DNA of 64,000 nt, from contig CP053167.1 of assembly GCA_014607495.2 (NCBI GenBank), positions 7,130,001-7,194,000 of the forward strand, written 5' to 3'. This DNA comes from Carposina sasakii (lineage: Eukaryota; Arthropoda; Insecta; Lepidoptera; Carposinidae). The notes beneath the pieces are model-generated. The model was given only the letters and a program-made list of their open reading frames with translations. It was not told the DNA's origin and made no database searches. Position numbers and translations under genes: made by a program. Of the stretch, positions 35,310 to 47,647 are shown in pieces; position 1 is the stretch's first letter, and the number at the start of each line of letters is the position of its first letter.

Positions 35310-36092
35310 AAGACAATCGAACTGCGTTAACTGACCAATTTAATGGTATAAATACATCATCGACCCAATACTGGAGATTATGCAAGACCATACATCATTC
35401 ACGCTGCAGAACACAGAAATACGACAATTGTAATGGAGTGCTGACCAATCATTAATCATCATATTTAGAACTAAGCTAGACTGATTTTGCTGTAAATAAT
35501 GCATGAAAGACAAGAATGATACAATACACATAGGAATAAGATTTTACATTAATAATAGCGAGATTAACCTTAGTCGCAGTCTGTCGAGTTTCTATAATGA
35601 TATTAACATCGATTCACTAGCTAAACAATCTCCGTTTAGTGATGAAGGAAGACAAGATATTAATTTAATTCATAAGGAATACCAAGACTATTCTAACCGC
35701 ATAGGTCCGTGTTTCATACCTGGAAGCCAAAATTAGTGATCAGTGGAGCTTACAATGCACATTTCAGCTAAATTCAGCTGAAACATGGGATACCTGATGT
35801 GTAATATCGGTGACATATTACCATGAGATACAAATTATGTGTTAGCGAACCCGAGTGCGGAAGCTAGTATTACCGATGATTATAAAGTAATACCTACTTA
35901 GAATGAGCCTGAATTTAATATTACTCGTTTCCTTATTCGTGTGAATTATTATTCAGAACACGATTTTGAAATCCCCAAAAACTCCCCGTCATGCATTTTT
36001 AGCACATTACTTACGAAATCTGACATTATACTTAGGCCAGTAACTGATGGCGTGTATATTCAATGAGATGGAAAGAGATGCCGAATGTTTCT
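35310..36092. other. Non-coding stretch
   Basis: Short open frames only (for example 35503-35736), none recognised. Confidence 0.4.
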
Positions 36093-36243
36093 TATACAGG
36101 GTGTAACAAAAAGGGTATGTTAAGCGAAAAGCTACGTAAATAGCCCGATGTAGAAAATCTATCCACAAAATTTGAGACTCGAAATCACATGTTTATTTTT
36201 CCCGATAGTATGGAGAATTTTTAAATGTCTCAGGAATTTAATA
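36093..36243. mobile_element. Half copy of M8 foldback MITE
   Basis: Starts TATACAGGGTGTAACAAAAA and follows the left arm of 18545-18812 through CGAAATCACATGTTTATTTT and GTATGGAGAATTTTTAAATG. It then stops near the centre of the palindrome. The right arm is absent, as expected for loss of a hairpin. Confidence 0.65.
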
Positions 36244-37954
36244 TAAGTAATATAATTGTTTTTACAAGCATGTGTCTTTGGGAATAGGATGGAATAAATG
36301 AATATTATCATTCATCTCACATTGCTAGAATTTCCGAAATCTTAGCAAATATTTATAAGAGTATAAAGGAAACAGTAAAACTATTGTAAGGAACGATTAA
36401 AATTTAATGTTATGTGTATGCAAATGACCTATAACTATAAGTTAAATGTCTTTAATTGAAAATACATTATTTCCCGATCGGTTATTTATCTTAGGATACT
36501 CGTAGAACGGCGGAAGTTAGTACTCGTAAATAACAAGTATCGATCACCACAGGGTCGACATTTTAGTTAGAAAATAAGCTATTAACACTCCTCTCTGTGG
36601 TTATACTCATATATTTTAAAGTACCTACGAGTACATTCCCTTTCAGTAGCAAATTCACTAGTTTTTATAGGTATTGTAAACAAAAATAATTTGACTATTC
36701 AAGCTGAAATAATTTCACGGTTGTACCGTTTGCGCAATAGTCCTAAATTGTAAATTGTATTCTATTGAGCCTAAAACTAACGAAGTTTTATACTTGTATG
36801 TATAAATGAAGAGCAGCGTAGGAATTTATTTTACGAGAAGATAACATATAAAAAAAAACTGAAATTATCTGATAATAAAATTTTAAGAGTTAATTAAAAT
36901 TAATTATGAAATGCAAATGATTAAAAACGTAAAGTTAAACAAAATGTAAAGTTTCGATCAAACTGGACAATCGAAATCGTTTCATAAGAAATTGATAAGG
37001 TCGCCTAAAAATAGATTTTAATTACCCTCGGATCAGCGAAACTTCCATCTAGAAGTTATCTTTGTTTGAGCGTGGTTCCGCCAAGCCACCATTAATTGCG
37101 ATTGGGTCGAAGCAGATTAGGGAACCCTAAAGGTTTTCCAAAGGGCCGTAAATCAAGCGCGCACTGGACCTAATCTGGACCCAATCGGCAACAGAATAGA
37201 GACCGGAATGGAACGAGAGTAAAAATGACAATTGAAACGGCAGAGAAATGTGGTCTTCTGGAGTAAGGTGAAGTAGGTACGACTATTACTTGAGGGTAAC
37301 ATGTACAGTTGGCACGTAACGAGGTATACTTTTTGGGTCCCTAAGTATCTACGTTTTGGTAATGTTATTGCTGACAAAGGTATACGTTCACGTGTTACTA
37401 GGTGAGCAAATTTCGGCTTTTATTTATTGGACCGAGCTTGGATGCATGTGTATTCTCCTTTGTTCCTTCAGTGTGGGGGATATTTAGTGCCGTATACGGA
37501 GTGTTGTGAACTGTTGTGTAATATTTCACTTGTAGAAGCTGACTACCGCTACATTTATAAGGCTTCTATTACACTGTAGATAGATACCTCGGAATGACTT
37601 TTGAGATTTTATATAAACGTTATAAGATCGCTGTATGTATGTCAGTTTGTTCAATAATCTTTCCTCGATTTTCTCAACTCCGATCGATATATAAACGCTG
37701 AAACAATTTTGAGCGTATCAAGCCGAACTTTTACGATAAATAAACAAACATACGCTCAAGTTGAAACTGCTTAAAATTTGCATTGAGCGCCAGGCGGGGG
37801 ACTTACAAAGTCAAAGGTAGTGCTTTGGTATCGGAGCACATATTCGACAGTTGACTTTGGCTGTATAAGCGAAAAAATACGATTTATAAATCTTTTGAAT
37901 GCACTTGAAGCTGAGCTCAACATTTTTATTGTAAGTTTTCTCTTGTAGTTGAGT
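36244..37954. other. Non-coding AT-rich stretch
   Basis: No gene or repeat family is recognised. A weak inverted pair TTGAGCGTAT/ATACGCTCAA lies at about 37712-37766. Confidence 0.4.
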
Positions 37955-38002
37955 TTTCTTTATAGTTCGGTTCTTAAGTTTCTTTATAGTTCGGTTCTTA
38001 AG
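37955..38002 (+). repeat. 24-bp tandem duplication
   Basis: TTTCTTTATAGTTCGGTTCT plus TAAG occurs twice in exact head-to-tail copies (37955-37978, 37979-38002). Confidence 0.95.
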
Positions 38003-38172
38003 TTATTGTTAAATTTTTGGAGTCAACCTCAGAGTAAACATAGGTATGCATATAAACCGCTTAAATTATCAGTTCTCGTGGCGAGCCTAAGTAAGTCAAA
38101 TTTATTACTAATATTTACATATTTGAGGTAAATCGTACACTACAATGATCATATCAACGCGCAACGCGGTGA

Positions 38173-38556
38173 TATACAGGATATTTTATGGTCATCAACG
38201 TTCCCGAAAACTATGGAATCTCCTCATCATCACGATCATTTTTCTTAATGGAAGCATACCTGGGAAGTGTTTGGTTTCCAAAATATTAGGGTCCAAAGTT
38301 GAGTAAATAGACTGCGTTTTTCTGCATAAATGCACATAGACGCGCGCAGCAAGATTTCTTCACGAGAAATAATTAATATCTGTCTATAAAAAAAAACTAG
38401 TGTAAACACTGGACACTATAAATTTCGCCCGATTAAGTAATTACTATAAAAAAAAATTACATAGTTTCCCAGCATTTTTTTTGGCATAAACTTACTTTAT
38501 TTCATGTATAGAGTACGTACACTTCGTTAAGGGTGGCAACAAAAACCATCTGTATA
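38173..38556. mobile_element. TACAGG-ended MITE (family M6), copy 2
   Basis: Matches 14325-14705 nearly throughout, with small indels in the A-tracts and a degraded right terminus (CATCTGTATA). Same orientation as copy 1. Confidence 0.75.
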
Positions 38557-38689
38557 AATATAATTTGATATTAGGTACCTAATCTGATAACATTGTTTAC
38601 AAATTACTTGCATTTAAAGTCCATCATTGTGTTATGATGAAGTGCTTTTACGGTTTTGTAATTTAGGCCCAGACGTTATTCATCGTCAC

Positions 38690-38935
38690 CAGCCTATTGC
38701 AGTCCACTGCTGGACGTCGGCCTCCCCCAGGGCACGTCACAAGACTGCCATGAGGGGTATTTGCCCATAGTCACCACGCTGGGCAGGCGGGTTGGTGACC
38801 GCAGTTTGTATTTGGACTATGTTGTCAACACGGGAGACGCTGCTGCCCACCTCCCGGAAACCCTAAATCGCCTTGTACGATACCCACGGGTAGACATGGG
38901 GTGGTACGAAGTCTATTCTGCCGGCACCACGCGGC
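38690..38935 (-). repeat. SINE-like repeat with RTE-type tail, copy 2
   Basis: Minus-orientation counterpart of 17928-18181, running from GCCTATTGCAGTCCACTGCT through CACCACGCTGGGCAGGCGGG to TATTCTGCCGGCACCACG. It is nearly full length. Confidence 0.65.
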
Positions 38936-39949
38936 CAAGACGTCATTATGAAAATAATATTAAGTAAAGTGCGTAAGAATTCAGAAATGCTGTATTAGCC
39001 ACTATGGCATTAATATATTTAAAACATTACTGAATATGAATTTTAGTTGAACATATATTTTCTTGTAAGAATTTTTCAGTATTTCGAATTTCTCGTGGCA
39101 ATGCCAGTATGTTTTTCTTGACCTATAAGCATTGTTACTCTGAGATGAGCTTTGACCGCTCGACATTTTGACCCTGCGCGTCTATTAATATAATCTCAAA
39201 CGTTGAACCTAAAATTTTTATTTTCTTGGGGAGACAAAATTATACTTTTTCTTTATTTTTTTTTTCAATTTAGCTATTTGAGATAATAAATGGAACTGGC
39301 AAGAATAAATTTAATACGTAAAAGATTTGAAAATTTTATACATTATTTAATACCTTTTGCGATTTTTTACGGCAGAATAAGTACCTATCTCCTAATAATG
39401 AAATGAATATAAATTAACAATTTCTCAAACACTAAAATTATAAATAGTTGCCTAAAACGAGAATAAGTTATTCGTCATAGTTTCTCTATAGTATACATTT
39501 AACGAACAAAGTTCTTCAGAAATCGTTTGCTCATCTTTATTTCTTGATAAAATAAACTTGAAATGCTTAGTAGTTTTTTATATTAAATAGTTGAATAGAA
39601 TGTAATAAACTAAATGTGAAGAAAGGTAAAATGCGTCTGGGTATGCAAAATTACGCTTAATTAGATGATTTATTACGAATCGCCGACTTTGAAAGAGCAA
39701 CCAACTTATATCGTGTCAACAAATAACATAGTCTTTTATAACTATATTATTTTCCTACTCTTATCCCATTATTTATAGGATGGGCGCATTAGGTTTTTTT
39801 CGAAACTCATATTGGCAAGGATTTAGCGTTGTTTTACGATAGGCTGCCTGCTTGACGCCAACCCTCCTCAGGCAGCAAGTGACAATTTTAGTATATTACA
39901 ATCCGTGTATTTACATACATAAATGCATATTGCATATATAGGTACATAC
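38936..39949. other. Non-coding stretch
   Basis: AT-rich with no recognised gene or repeat. Confidence 0.4.
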
Positions 39950-40020
39950 GGGTACTTTCCCGAAACGGGTTAGTAGACGCAGGATCGTAAAGGAGATACC
40001 ACAGCCACGTTTAGCGAAGG
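39950..40020 (+). repeat. Rep-A fragment
   Basis: CCCGAAACGGGTTAGTAGAC, GCAGGATCGTAAAGGAGATA and CCACAGCCACGTTTAGCG, then it breaks off. Confidence 0.55.
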
Positions 40021-41261
40021 TATGTACATTTATGTCAATATTTTTTGTCATTAAATTACAGACCACTAAATACCGATATCGCTATCTTTAAGCAGAAAGG
40101 TCGTAAAAACCATTTATGCCGAAAATGAGTTAAGAATGCAGCTTTATTCAGAATTTTCATACATGTATGGTCTTAATATATAAGAATAAGTAAAGGACCG
40201 AAACTGTGATTTGCAGTTCTACGTGAAGTTTCCTAAGCATCCAGTTCATAAAACAAACTTGGTGCCAGACATTGATTCCCTAAGCCCTCGAGTTGCCACA
40301 CTTGCATAATTCAACGCTACGCCTACAACATGTTAAAATTCATGAGAACTGTACAAGCACATATTTTTCGCAGGCGGCAACACCGTGTTTATGACGTCAC
40401 GTATTAAGTTAATGCATGTACTCGCCTTTTTAATATGGTTAAACAAAAATACGAGCGCATTGCGCTAAAATGTTGTATTTATAATGTTACGGATAATGTC
40501 CGGTGTTGTAAAAATAGTAAATTTTACACAAAGCCAAACTAATCCTATTTATTACCTTCTGGTTCTATCAACGACATTTTTATCGAGCTATATCGTTTTT
40601 AGTTGGTGTGCATGTTAATAAGTTTAGCCTTTATAGCCGAAAAATATGGCTATAAATCTCAAATCATGGGAGGTTGTGAAGGCCCTTATGAATTAAAATT
40701 TAATGAAGTAGGCTTCTACGCCCCAAGAAGAGTCCTCAATTAGTTACAAGTTTTTCAAGTTTGTATCTCCTTTCAGCTAAATATACTAAAAAATGCACAA
40801 CATCACGCCATTTTGGAACAAGAAGCGCGCACTTTTAATATAAACTTTCGATGTATAATAAAGTTTTAATTTTCAAGGGCTACGTCGCGAAATTTCGTTA
40901 CAAAAGTAGCCAAAACCCCAGAAGCCTCTTAATCTTTAATATTGAATGGCGAAATATAAAAGTTGTTCAATAAAACCGACAGAAATGCAAATCCTGCGTC
41001 CTTTTGTAATTTATAAATAATGTATGAGCGCTGTCATAGAGTATGGTGTGGGGCAGATGGTACACTTTATTAATGTAATGGAAATTTAAAAGTTAGGTTA
41101 TATTAGGTGGCTGTAACAGAAGGGAGAAATTGGGGTGATTTGTTTTTTCTTCACTTAAAAAAGGAAGCTCAATCTGTAAAAACAGAATGGTTTTTATTTA
41201 TAGGTATCTAAGGATTTACTTTTATATTATAAGCAGAGTACTTTAAATAATTTTTTTAAAA
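40021..41261. other. Non-coding stretch
   Basis: No gene is recognised. The only mixed-composition patch is 40280-40480, and it contains no long open frame. Confidence 0.4.
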
Positions 41262-41297
41262 CGAAAAACCGACTTCCTCCCAAAACTCGAACTTACT

Positions 41298-41393
41298 AAG
41301 GAAAATTTTACTAAAGGGCAAATATATATTGCGTTAAGCCGTGTACGAAGTTTAGGAGGCATAATATTTTCAGATTTATATGCCAGCAAATGA
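41298..41393 (+). pseudogene. Helitron/PIF1-type helicase C-terminal fragment
   Basis: The frame from 41298 reads [18 protein letters not shown] and ends at a TGA (41391). The GQ-Y-ALSR-R pattern is the conserved final helicase motif of Helitron transposases and PIF1 relatives. Only about 31 codons survive and no other helicase motif is nearby. Confidence 0.65.
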
Positions 41394-41439
41394 TTAAATA
41401 GGCCACATGACAAAAGAGAAAAAGGACTAGGCTTCGAAA

Positions 41440-41660
41440 CTTTACGTCTGACAATATGATGATGATAATGATGACCTCCGACCGATTTCGGTCATGGCGA
41501 CCACTTCTACTCCTAGATATTACTAAGTTGGCGTTCATGCTGGATCGGAGGCACTTGAGGTGGAATCGATCCAGAGTGCGTATGTGGCGACGGTACATGC
41601 ACCACGCCTCGGAGGAATATAAGAGATTTGGCAGCACAACAGCCATGTACACTCTTATTT
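41440..41660 (-). pseudogene. Non-LTR reverse transcriptase fragment
   Basis: Minus-strand frame with [33 protein letters not shown] and then a stretch ending in a run of Ile codons from an ATG/TAA-rich tail (41455-41475). The LLYSSEAW...[12 protein letters not shown] pattern is typical of the thumb region of LINE reverse transcriptases. It is a short, dead copy. The clade is not determined. Confidence 0.55.
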
Positions 41661-41892
41661 AAGCAACATATAATTACACTCCTTCTTCCTGCCCTGTTCT
41701 CAATAATTTGAGGTCGGTGCAATATGTAGGTACTCTTCTTTCATACATCCCTATTATCCGTCATCTCGTTATTCTCATGTCTACCTCTTCCTCTATAACC
41801 ATCTTACTTCGGACACGGCTTAACGCAACATACAATTTCACGACTTAACACAATTATCTTCTAAAATTATTAATAAATAAACAATTATCTTC

Positions 41893-41948
41893 ATCTTCAT
41901 AAGCCTATTGCAGTCCACTACTGGACGTAGGCCTCCCCCTGCCATAGG
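41893..41948 (-). repeat. RTE-type tail fragment
   Basis: GCCTATTGCAGTCCACTACT then GGACGTAGGCCTCCCCCTG, the inverse complement of the common RTE 3' tail. Confidence 0.6.
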
Positions 41949-41993
41949 GGGATTTTGTAACTAAAAAGTTCCACTATCTGTTTTTCGGCAGCT

Positions 41994-42230
41994 CCATCAT
42001 CAGACCCTCGTTTCCTTTATATTATGTGTAGCTGACCAAAATTCTCTATAAGAATCTAAAAACGGACTACTCGTGCCCTTTATATTTGAGGATATCCCTA
42101 GATTCCATCATCAGATATTATGTTTTATATGTAGGTGATCAAAACGCTCAGTAAAAGTATAAAAACAGACTACATGTGCCTACAATATTTGAGGATTGCC
42201 CTCGATTTCTCCCAAGATCCCATCATCAGA
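41994..42230 (+). repeat. Imperfect tandem repeat, period about 113 bp
   Basis: CCATCATCAGA recurs at 41994, 42108 and 42220 (spacings 114 and 112). The two complete units also share TATTATG, GATCAAAA/GACCAAAA, AAAAACGGACTAC/AAAAACAGACTAC and TTTGAGGAT in order. Confidence 0.8.
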
Positions 42231-42849
42231 TCCTGATGTGGTGAATATGGGACCAACCTGAAAGTATACCATGACCAACTATAAAAAAAATTTGAAATCG
42301 GTTCATAAACGACGGAGTTCTGAGGTAACACACATAAAAAAAAAATTAAAAAAAAACATACAGACGAGTTGATAACCTCTCTTTTTGAAGTCGGTTAATA
42401 ATTATGTGACACCTGAAAGTAAATTTCTATGTCATAAATTTATACTCAACTTTTCGACGCCATCTTTAAACGTCACAAGCCTAAATTGGATTTAATTTAA
42501 ATTTGATTTTCGCGGGAAACGGGCGGATTCATTACCGCCAATTTCAAATTTGGAATGCTCTGCAGAATTTTAATGAAGGCAATTTATGCCGCGTATGGCG
42601 TTTGTACCAACTGTCAGCGTTATAGTCGTCGGCGGGAGTGCGCCAAAATCTCACGGCAGATGTAATAAACGAGAGTTTATGAACACCTGTGGAAGTTACG
42701 TACATGTATGATAAAGGGTTACATTTCGTTATAATGTCACAATTTGGGGCAAAACGAACTGTAGAATTTCATAATAATTTTTATTCGGTGTGTTATCTTG
42801 CGTGATTTTTTTTTAAAGTAACAACTCGGACATTGCTTATTGATTATCT

Positions 42850-43060
42850 TATGTTTTGACCCGATTGCGCCAGAAACTAGACGTGCTCTCTAGAGCACTC
42901 TAGCTACTCTAGGGCGTGCCAAAGAAATTGCTTTGGCACGCTCTAGAGTAGAGCCCAAACGGCTTGTCGCATTTGAGCTTGAGAGCTATCATTAGACTCG
43001 TCTTAAGTCTGGAGAGTGACACTGGGTCAATTTTATTACGGAATCGGGTTTTTTCTTTTA
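42850..43060. repeat. Rep-Z repeat, copy 2, with strong hairpin
   Basis: Ends GACCCGATTGCGCC and GTCAATTTTATTACGGAATC are partly inverted. The interior holds a stem-loop (42904-42951), and GACTCGTCTTAAGTCTGGAG and GAGTGACACTGGGTCAA are shared with 2240-2510. Confidence 0.55.
42904..42951. repeat. 21-bp stem-loop
   Basis: CTACTCTAGGGCGTGCCAAAG (split here as CTACTCTAGGG and CGTGCCAAAG) pairs with 42931-42951 at 20 of 21 positions around the 6-base loop AAATTG. Confidence 0.9.
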
Positions 43061-43430
43061 ATAAATGAGGTTTTTTCCAAGCAACATTGTGTATAATATT
43101 CACAAATAAACTATTGAATTTACGTTAGAAGACATTTTTCCTGTTTACCACGAGTTCTCAGATCACCTATAAAAGCCAACGATTGTGTTTATGCTATAAT
43201 TAATATCTCTTGAACGGGATCGCGGATAAAAGAACTGTCAGCGCTTCATCGCTGCAGATGAGACTTGAGAGGGATTGTTCTAATGATTAAGCAGTGCTTC
43301 AGCTTAAGCGACGTTACGGGATTTGAAAGACTTTTGTATCTTATGTTGGTATTTGTGCTCGGTCCATTTTTATTACATACACAAGTAGATGTGACAGATA
43401 TTTTTTAAAGAAACCCCATGTCAAGTAAGT
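43061..43430. other. Non-coding spacer
   Basis: No feature is recognised. Confidence 0.4.
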
Positions 43431-43762
43431 TAGTCATTCCACCAGAGATGTTTCATATCTACCAATCATACTTACGGGTCTTGTGCTGATTGATGCAGAG
43501 CTTCACTATAATACATCATTCGTGCATGTCGTAAGAGTCGACTAAGGAACTCTGAAATTCTCTCGTAAGCAAGCAACTGATCATTTAATCTGTCCCCACT
43601 ATACTAAACGTGGCTGTGGGGTCTCCTTTATTATCCTGAAGTTCTAGCTACCCCATTTTGGAAACTCAGCCGTATCGATATGATATTCATTGGACCATGT
43701 TTGGTGAATATCACACGCATCAGTAGCAACGTAGTATCACATCTCTAAAGGAAGGGCAGCCT
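43431..43762. mobile_element. M10 MITE copy split by Rep-A
   Basis: The left part TCATTCCACCAGAGATG and TCTACCAATCATAC and the right part TTTGGTGAATATCACACGCA, CAGTAGCAACGTAGTATCAC and GGAAGGGCAGCCT belong to the M10 family. Rep-A (43482-43676) lies between them, so it inserted later. Confidence 0.5.
43482..43676 (-). repeat. Rep-A copy inside M10
   Basis: GTGCATGTCGTAAGAGTCGA, TCTGTCCCCACTATACTAAA, GTGGCTGTGGGGTCTCCTTT and AGCTACCCCATTTTGGAAAC, in minus orientation and nearly full length. Confidence 0.65.
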
Positions 43763-44010
43763 AGGTCCACTATAGAAGACTTGAAAGGGATTTAACATTT
43801 GGCCAGGAGGGATGATGGTCGATGGACCAAGGCGATGACGGAATGGTGGCCAAGGGACGCTTAAAGACCGAGGGGCAGACCACCCGCCCGATAGTGAGAT
43901 GATATATGAAGGGTTGCTGGACAGCAGTGGATGAGGTTGGCCCAGGACAGAGGACAGTGGCATAGGGAAGAGGAGGCCTTTACTCAGAAGTGGGTGTAAG
44001 ATGCTATATA
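43763..44010 (+). pseudogene. Second LINE lineage: C-terminal fragment
   Basis: The plus strand reads, across stop codons, GRDDGRWTKAMTEWWP, RGRPPAR, VAGQQWMRLAQDRGQW and EEAFTQKWV. This matches the C-terminal pattern of another RTE-like reverse transcriptase, distinct from 4274-5451. At least two internal stops are present. No 3' tail is seen. Confidence 0.6.
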
Positions 44011-44553
44011 GATAGTCGTCAACAGATAAATTACCGACCGAATGTAATGTACATCGCACGCCATTGAAATTATAAAGCGGATTACCAACGTAGGTACCTA
44101 CGTTACCGTATGCGAAATAACGATAATTTAAATACACATAATGAGCTCCAAACAATTCGCGTTGTCGCACACAAATAACTTAAATATGAATATAACGAAG
44201 CATCAAATTAACTGGATAAATGTTTGATTACATACAATTATTATAGTACGTACTTATTTATTTGTTTTGTTTAATTGTTAAAATAATTTCATACTTTATG
44301 TACCGTTCACATAAAATGTTTGTTATGCTTGTTTGCATTACTTATATTTAACTTTTTTATACATAGTAGGTATAAGGTACACAGCATTTAGATCTTTTTC
44401 GATTTAAGGTTATACTAGAGCTTAGTCCGCGTAAACTTTACAATCCCCGATTTGCCTGTTACCGTGGGAATTTCGGGAAATACGACTGACATACGACACG
44501 GAAAAAAAAAACTTTTGTTGGTTAGAGTTATCGATTTGTTATACCTACACATA
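44011..44553. other. Non-coding spacer
   Basis: AT-rich; no feature recognised. Confidence 0.4.
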
Positions 44554-44670
44554 CATCAGCCAATTGCAGTACACTGCTGCACGTAGGCCTACTCCAGGGC
44601 ACGTCATAAGGCAACTGCAATATAGAGTTTCTGCCCGTAGTCACCACGCTGGGCAGGCGGGTTGGTGACC
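44554..44670 (-). repeat. SINE-like RTE-tail repeat, truncated
   Basis: ATTGCAGTACACTGCTGCAC, GTAGGCCTACTCCAGGGCAC and CACCACGCTGGGCAGGCGGG, then it ends. This is the 3' half of the family at 38690-38935. Confidence 0.6.
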
Positions 44671-45100
44671 GAAGATTTGTTATGTATACCCAGTATGCAC
44701 CTTATTCTGAGGGATGTTCTTACCGTGTATGTTGACATCCGCATATCTTATTAATTTCTTATACACCGTTTTTCAATCACCATATCTGACGACTTACCTG
44801 AAAAGAAAAAAATTGTTTATTAAAAATGTGTTCTGTGAAAAAATATTTTTCAGACTTCTAGGGCAATGTAATATAATCTTGGATCTTAGAATATAAAAAG
44901 TAATCTCAGTAAATTAAGAAAATAATTACTTAAATTACTTTTTATCTCGAATCTATCTCGAAAATGGCTATTTTATATGTCCAAAACAGCTATTCTATCT
45001 GATATTGAAATTGAAAACTATTTATATTGCTGTGACGGCTGCACTATAGGTAATATAAGTATAGGCAACGTGTTATTTCAATGGTAGGTACCTACAAGCT
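44671..45100. other. Non-coding spacer
   Basis: No feature recognised. Confidence 0.4.
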
Positions 45101-45570
45101 ATACAGGGTGTGTGTGACAGCCAGGTGTGAAATATTGAAATACTGAACAAGTACCATTTTTTTAAGTTATACGACAGTGTTATTACTCGCAGGAAATTTA
45201 TTTTTATTTTGATTAGCCACAATGTTTGATTTCCGCGTCAATTGTATCGGGCGATCCTGTGACTAGTTAAATGGGCTTATTGTTTATTGTGTGATATTAC
45301 TGTTTTTGGACCACTTGTGACTCTCCATTGGGGTTGATCAGTATTTTGAACTTCTTTTGGACCAATTGTTTTTCGGAAATCATCCATAGGTTAAAATTTT
45401 GTATTAATGTTATTATTTTAGGCCTACTTAAACGAATTACACAATTTTTTTTATTAAAAAATAATGAAAAAAAGGCGGAATATTTTGGAATTTTCCTGCG
45501 AAAAATTTCAGTGTCATGGTCTGAAGTCGTCATATCAATATTTGCCTGGCTGTCACTTCCACCCTGTATA
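45101..45570. mobile_element. TACAGG-ended MITE (family M3), uninterrupted copy
   Basis: Begins TATACAGGGTGTGTGTGACA and ends with the inverse of TATACAGGGTGGAAGTGACA, both then running into GCCAGG. It is about 470 bp and non-coding. It is the reference for the split copy at 4028-5765. TATA on both sides may include a TA duplication. Confidence 0.75.
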
Positions 45571-47286
45571 CGAGTATCTGACAAGTTTTATTATAATTGG
45601 TTTAGTAGTATTGCGTGAAAGAGTTACAAACATCCAAAGTACAAACGTCAATTTTTAAAAACATAACATTATGTTAATAATTAGGCAGCAACTTTAGTAA
45701 AAAATATGTACATGAAACCCAATCGAAGCATTAAAACAATACTTTCGGCTAAAAATAATGAAAGTACTCGTAAAAGGGCCAAAATTTTAGCTATTTGTCG
45801 GTCATAAAAATATACTGGTCCAATAAAAACAAACGCAATTCCAGCAAAATTTACTTCTTTATGAAAACGAGTGAGCCGTAAATTTTTTGTGTGTATCAAG
45901 AACAAACAAAAACAATTACAACTTGTTAAGGTTTTTTTTCAAATATATTTTTCAATGTGAAATACAAAGATTTTATTATTTATATATTATATAGGTAATT
46001 TAATAAATAAAGTTTAAGTACATAGCAAATACAGTTACAAGTTTTAGTTTTGAATATATTTAGAATCTTCTTATTAGAATATCCTATTTAATTTATTATT
46101 AAATAAAAAATCCCCGAATTCAATAATAAAAAGTGCTTTTCCGAACAATCTAAAAGTTAGCTAACATCAAACAAATTCGAATTCTTAAAGTGTTCCGTTT
46201 AATTTGGCTCTTAATTAAGCCAAATTGTCTAATTATGGGATGATTTATTTTGAGTTTCGTTCGGAATATGAAATGACTTTTTGTTTTTATTAAATCAATT
46301 TTTTTTATTTTTAGTAAAGATTGACTGCAATTTTTTTTTTATTTACTTTACTTATTAATAAATAGGGCCCGTCCACTTTATCCGCGTAAACTTTAGAATT
46401 CCCGTTATTTATCTTTTCTTAGTGGGCTAAAAGTTCAAATTTATATGTTCCTAGCATCGGTAGTATTGTCACTGCGTTGATGGATCAGTCAGGACATATT
46501 ACTTTCTGTAAAAGATATATATTCTCGTAAAAAACAGATTTCATTGTCGAAATGTATATCTATTATTTTCAATTTACATGTTCCTGCAAACAGTCGTGGC
46601 TGAATATATAAAACATTCTTTGCCTTTCCCATTCCAAAATGGAGGACAGAATTGAAGTAAATAGGGCCCGATTTGTTCGTAACAGAATCTCGCAGGTACG
46701 GAGTAGGTATATCTATATGGGTTATTTTATTTTCTATTGAACTGGCTCGCGTAAAGGCACCTTGTATTCAGTTTATTTTGCAGACGTGTTTGCAGTATCA
46801 GGACATTTTATGTTACACTTTAGATATTACGGAAAAATCTGGAAAATATACTGTATTTCAAATGTGAGCTTTGAGATGAAGGTACATTATTTTACATGCC
46901 TTTGGACTTCAAAGCGAAATAGATTAAAAATTTCAAATAGATTTTGTGAAATCATTTGCACAATTAAAAAATATCTCTTTTGAACGCAGCGACATCCCAG
47001 AACTTGGGAACGAGAGTTAGCGTTGGTCTCTACGTTCCGTAGAGATGCGTTTTGTTCCGAATCCCCGAAATGCGGGGCTAAAGGCACAAAGGCTGCATTG
47101 CGGCGAATATGCTACGCATAGCGTTTTGTTACATGTTTTTAGTACTTCGTGTTTTGCATGGCATTAATTAACATTATTTAATTACACATATTTGTTTTAA
47201 ACTTAGCCATATTTAATGTCGGTTACATTAATTACGGCAGGCGAAAGTAATTTTATGCACCTAGGTAGGATTTCGAAAAAGTTATC
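45571..47286. other. Non-coding AT-rich stretch
   Basis: Short frames only. A GC-richer patch at 46985-47110 (GCGACATCCCAGAACTTGGG and following) has no recognised function. Confidence 0.4.
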
Positions 47287-47606
47287 TATACATATAATAA
47301 AATTGTAACGGATCGCTGTCTGTACATGGAAGATATATAAAAAAAAATATTATATACCTTTATCAACGCAATAGTACCCAAAACAATGATTTTTGGAATT
47401 TTTGTCTGTTTGTCTGTATGTTTGTGCACGTTAATCTCAGAAACTGCTGAACCGATTTCGATGCAGTTTTCAGGAATATATTGTGACAGGTCCCACTTAA
47501 CATATAGGCTACTTTTTCTCCCGGGAAAATGTTTTTATCCCGGATAATTTCGATATTGTTTTTTTTTCTGTAGTCCACGCGGACGGAGTCGCGGGCGTCC
47601 ACTAGT
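47287..47606 (-). repeat. Rep-B dispersed repeat, subtype 1
   Basis: Minus orientation. It ends at CGGGCGTCCACTAGTG, with CCACGCGGACGGAGTCGCGG and TTTATCCCGGATAATTTCGA. The far half (AATCTCAGAAACTGCTGAAC, GTACCCAAAACAATGATTTT, GTAACGGATCGCTGTCTGTA) matches 49674-49990 but not the other Rep-B copies. Confidence 0.7.
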
Positions 47607-47647
47607 GATTAATATTATAGCTAAAATAATACTTTAAATAAGGAAGT

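Larger units (their letters stand above)
41262..42398. mobile_element. Composite element with AACCGACTTC ends
   Basis: The left end AAAAACCGACTTCC and the right end GAAGTCGGTTAA are inverted with respect to each other over about 10 bp. These are ends I have seen repeatedly in lepidopteran DNA. Inside are a Helitron-type helicase scrap, a reverse transcriptase scrap, an RTE tail and a 113-bp periodic repeat. The right end is preceded by AAATCGGTTCATAAACGACG. The parts are decayed; whether this is one element or stacked insertions is unclear. Confidence 0.4.

Noticed and set aside
43745..44170. 141-codon open frame on the minus strand
   Set aside because: Part of it is the antisense of a decayed LINE C-terminus read on the plus strand; no domain of its own.
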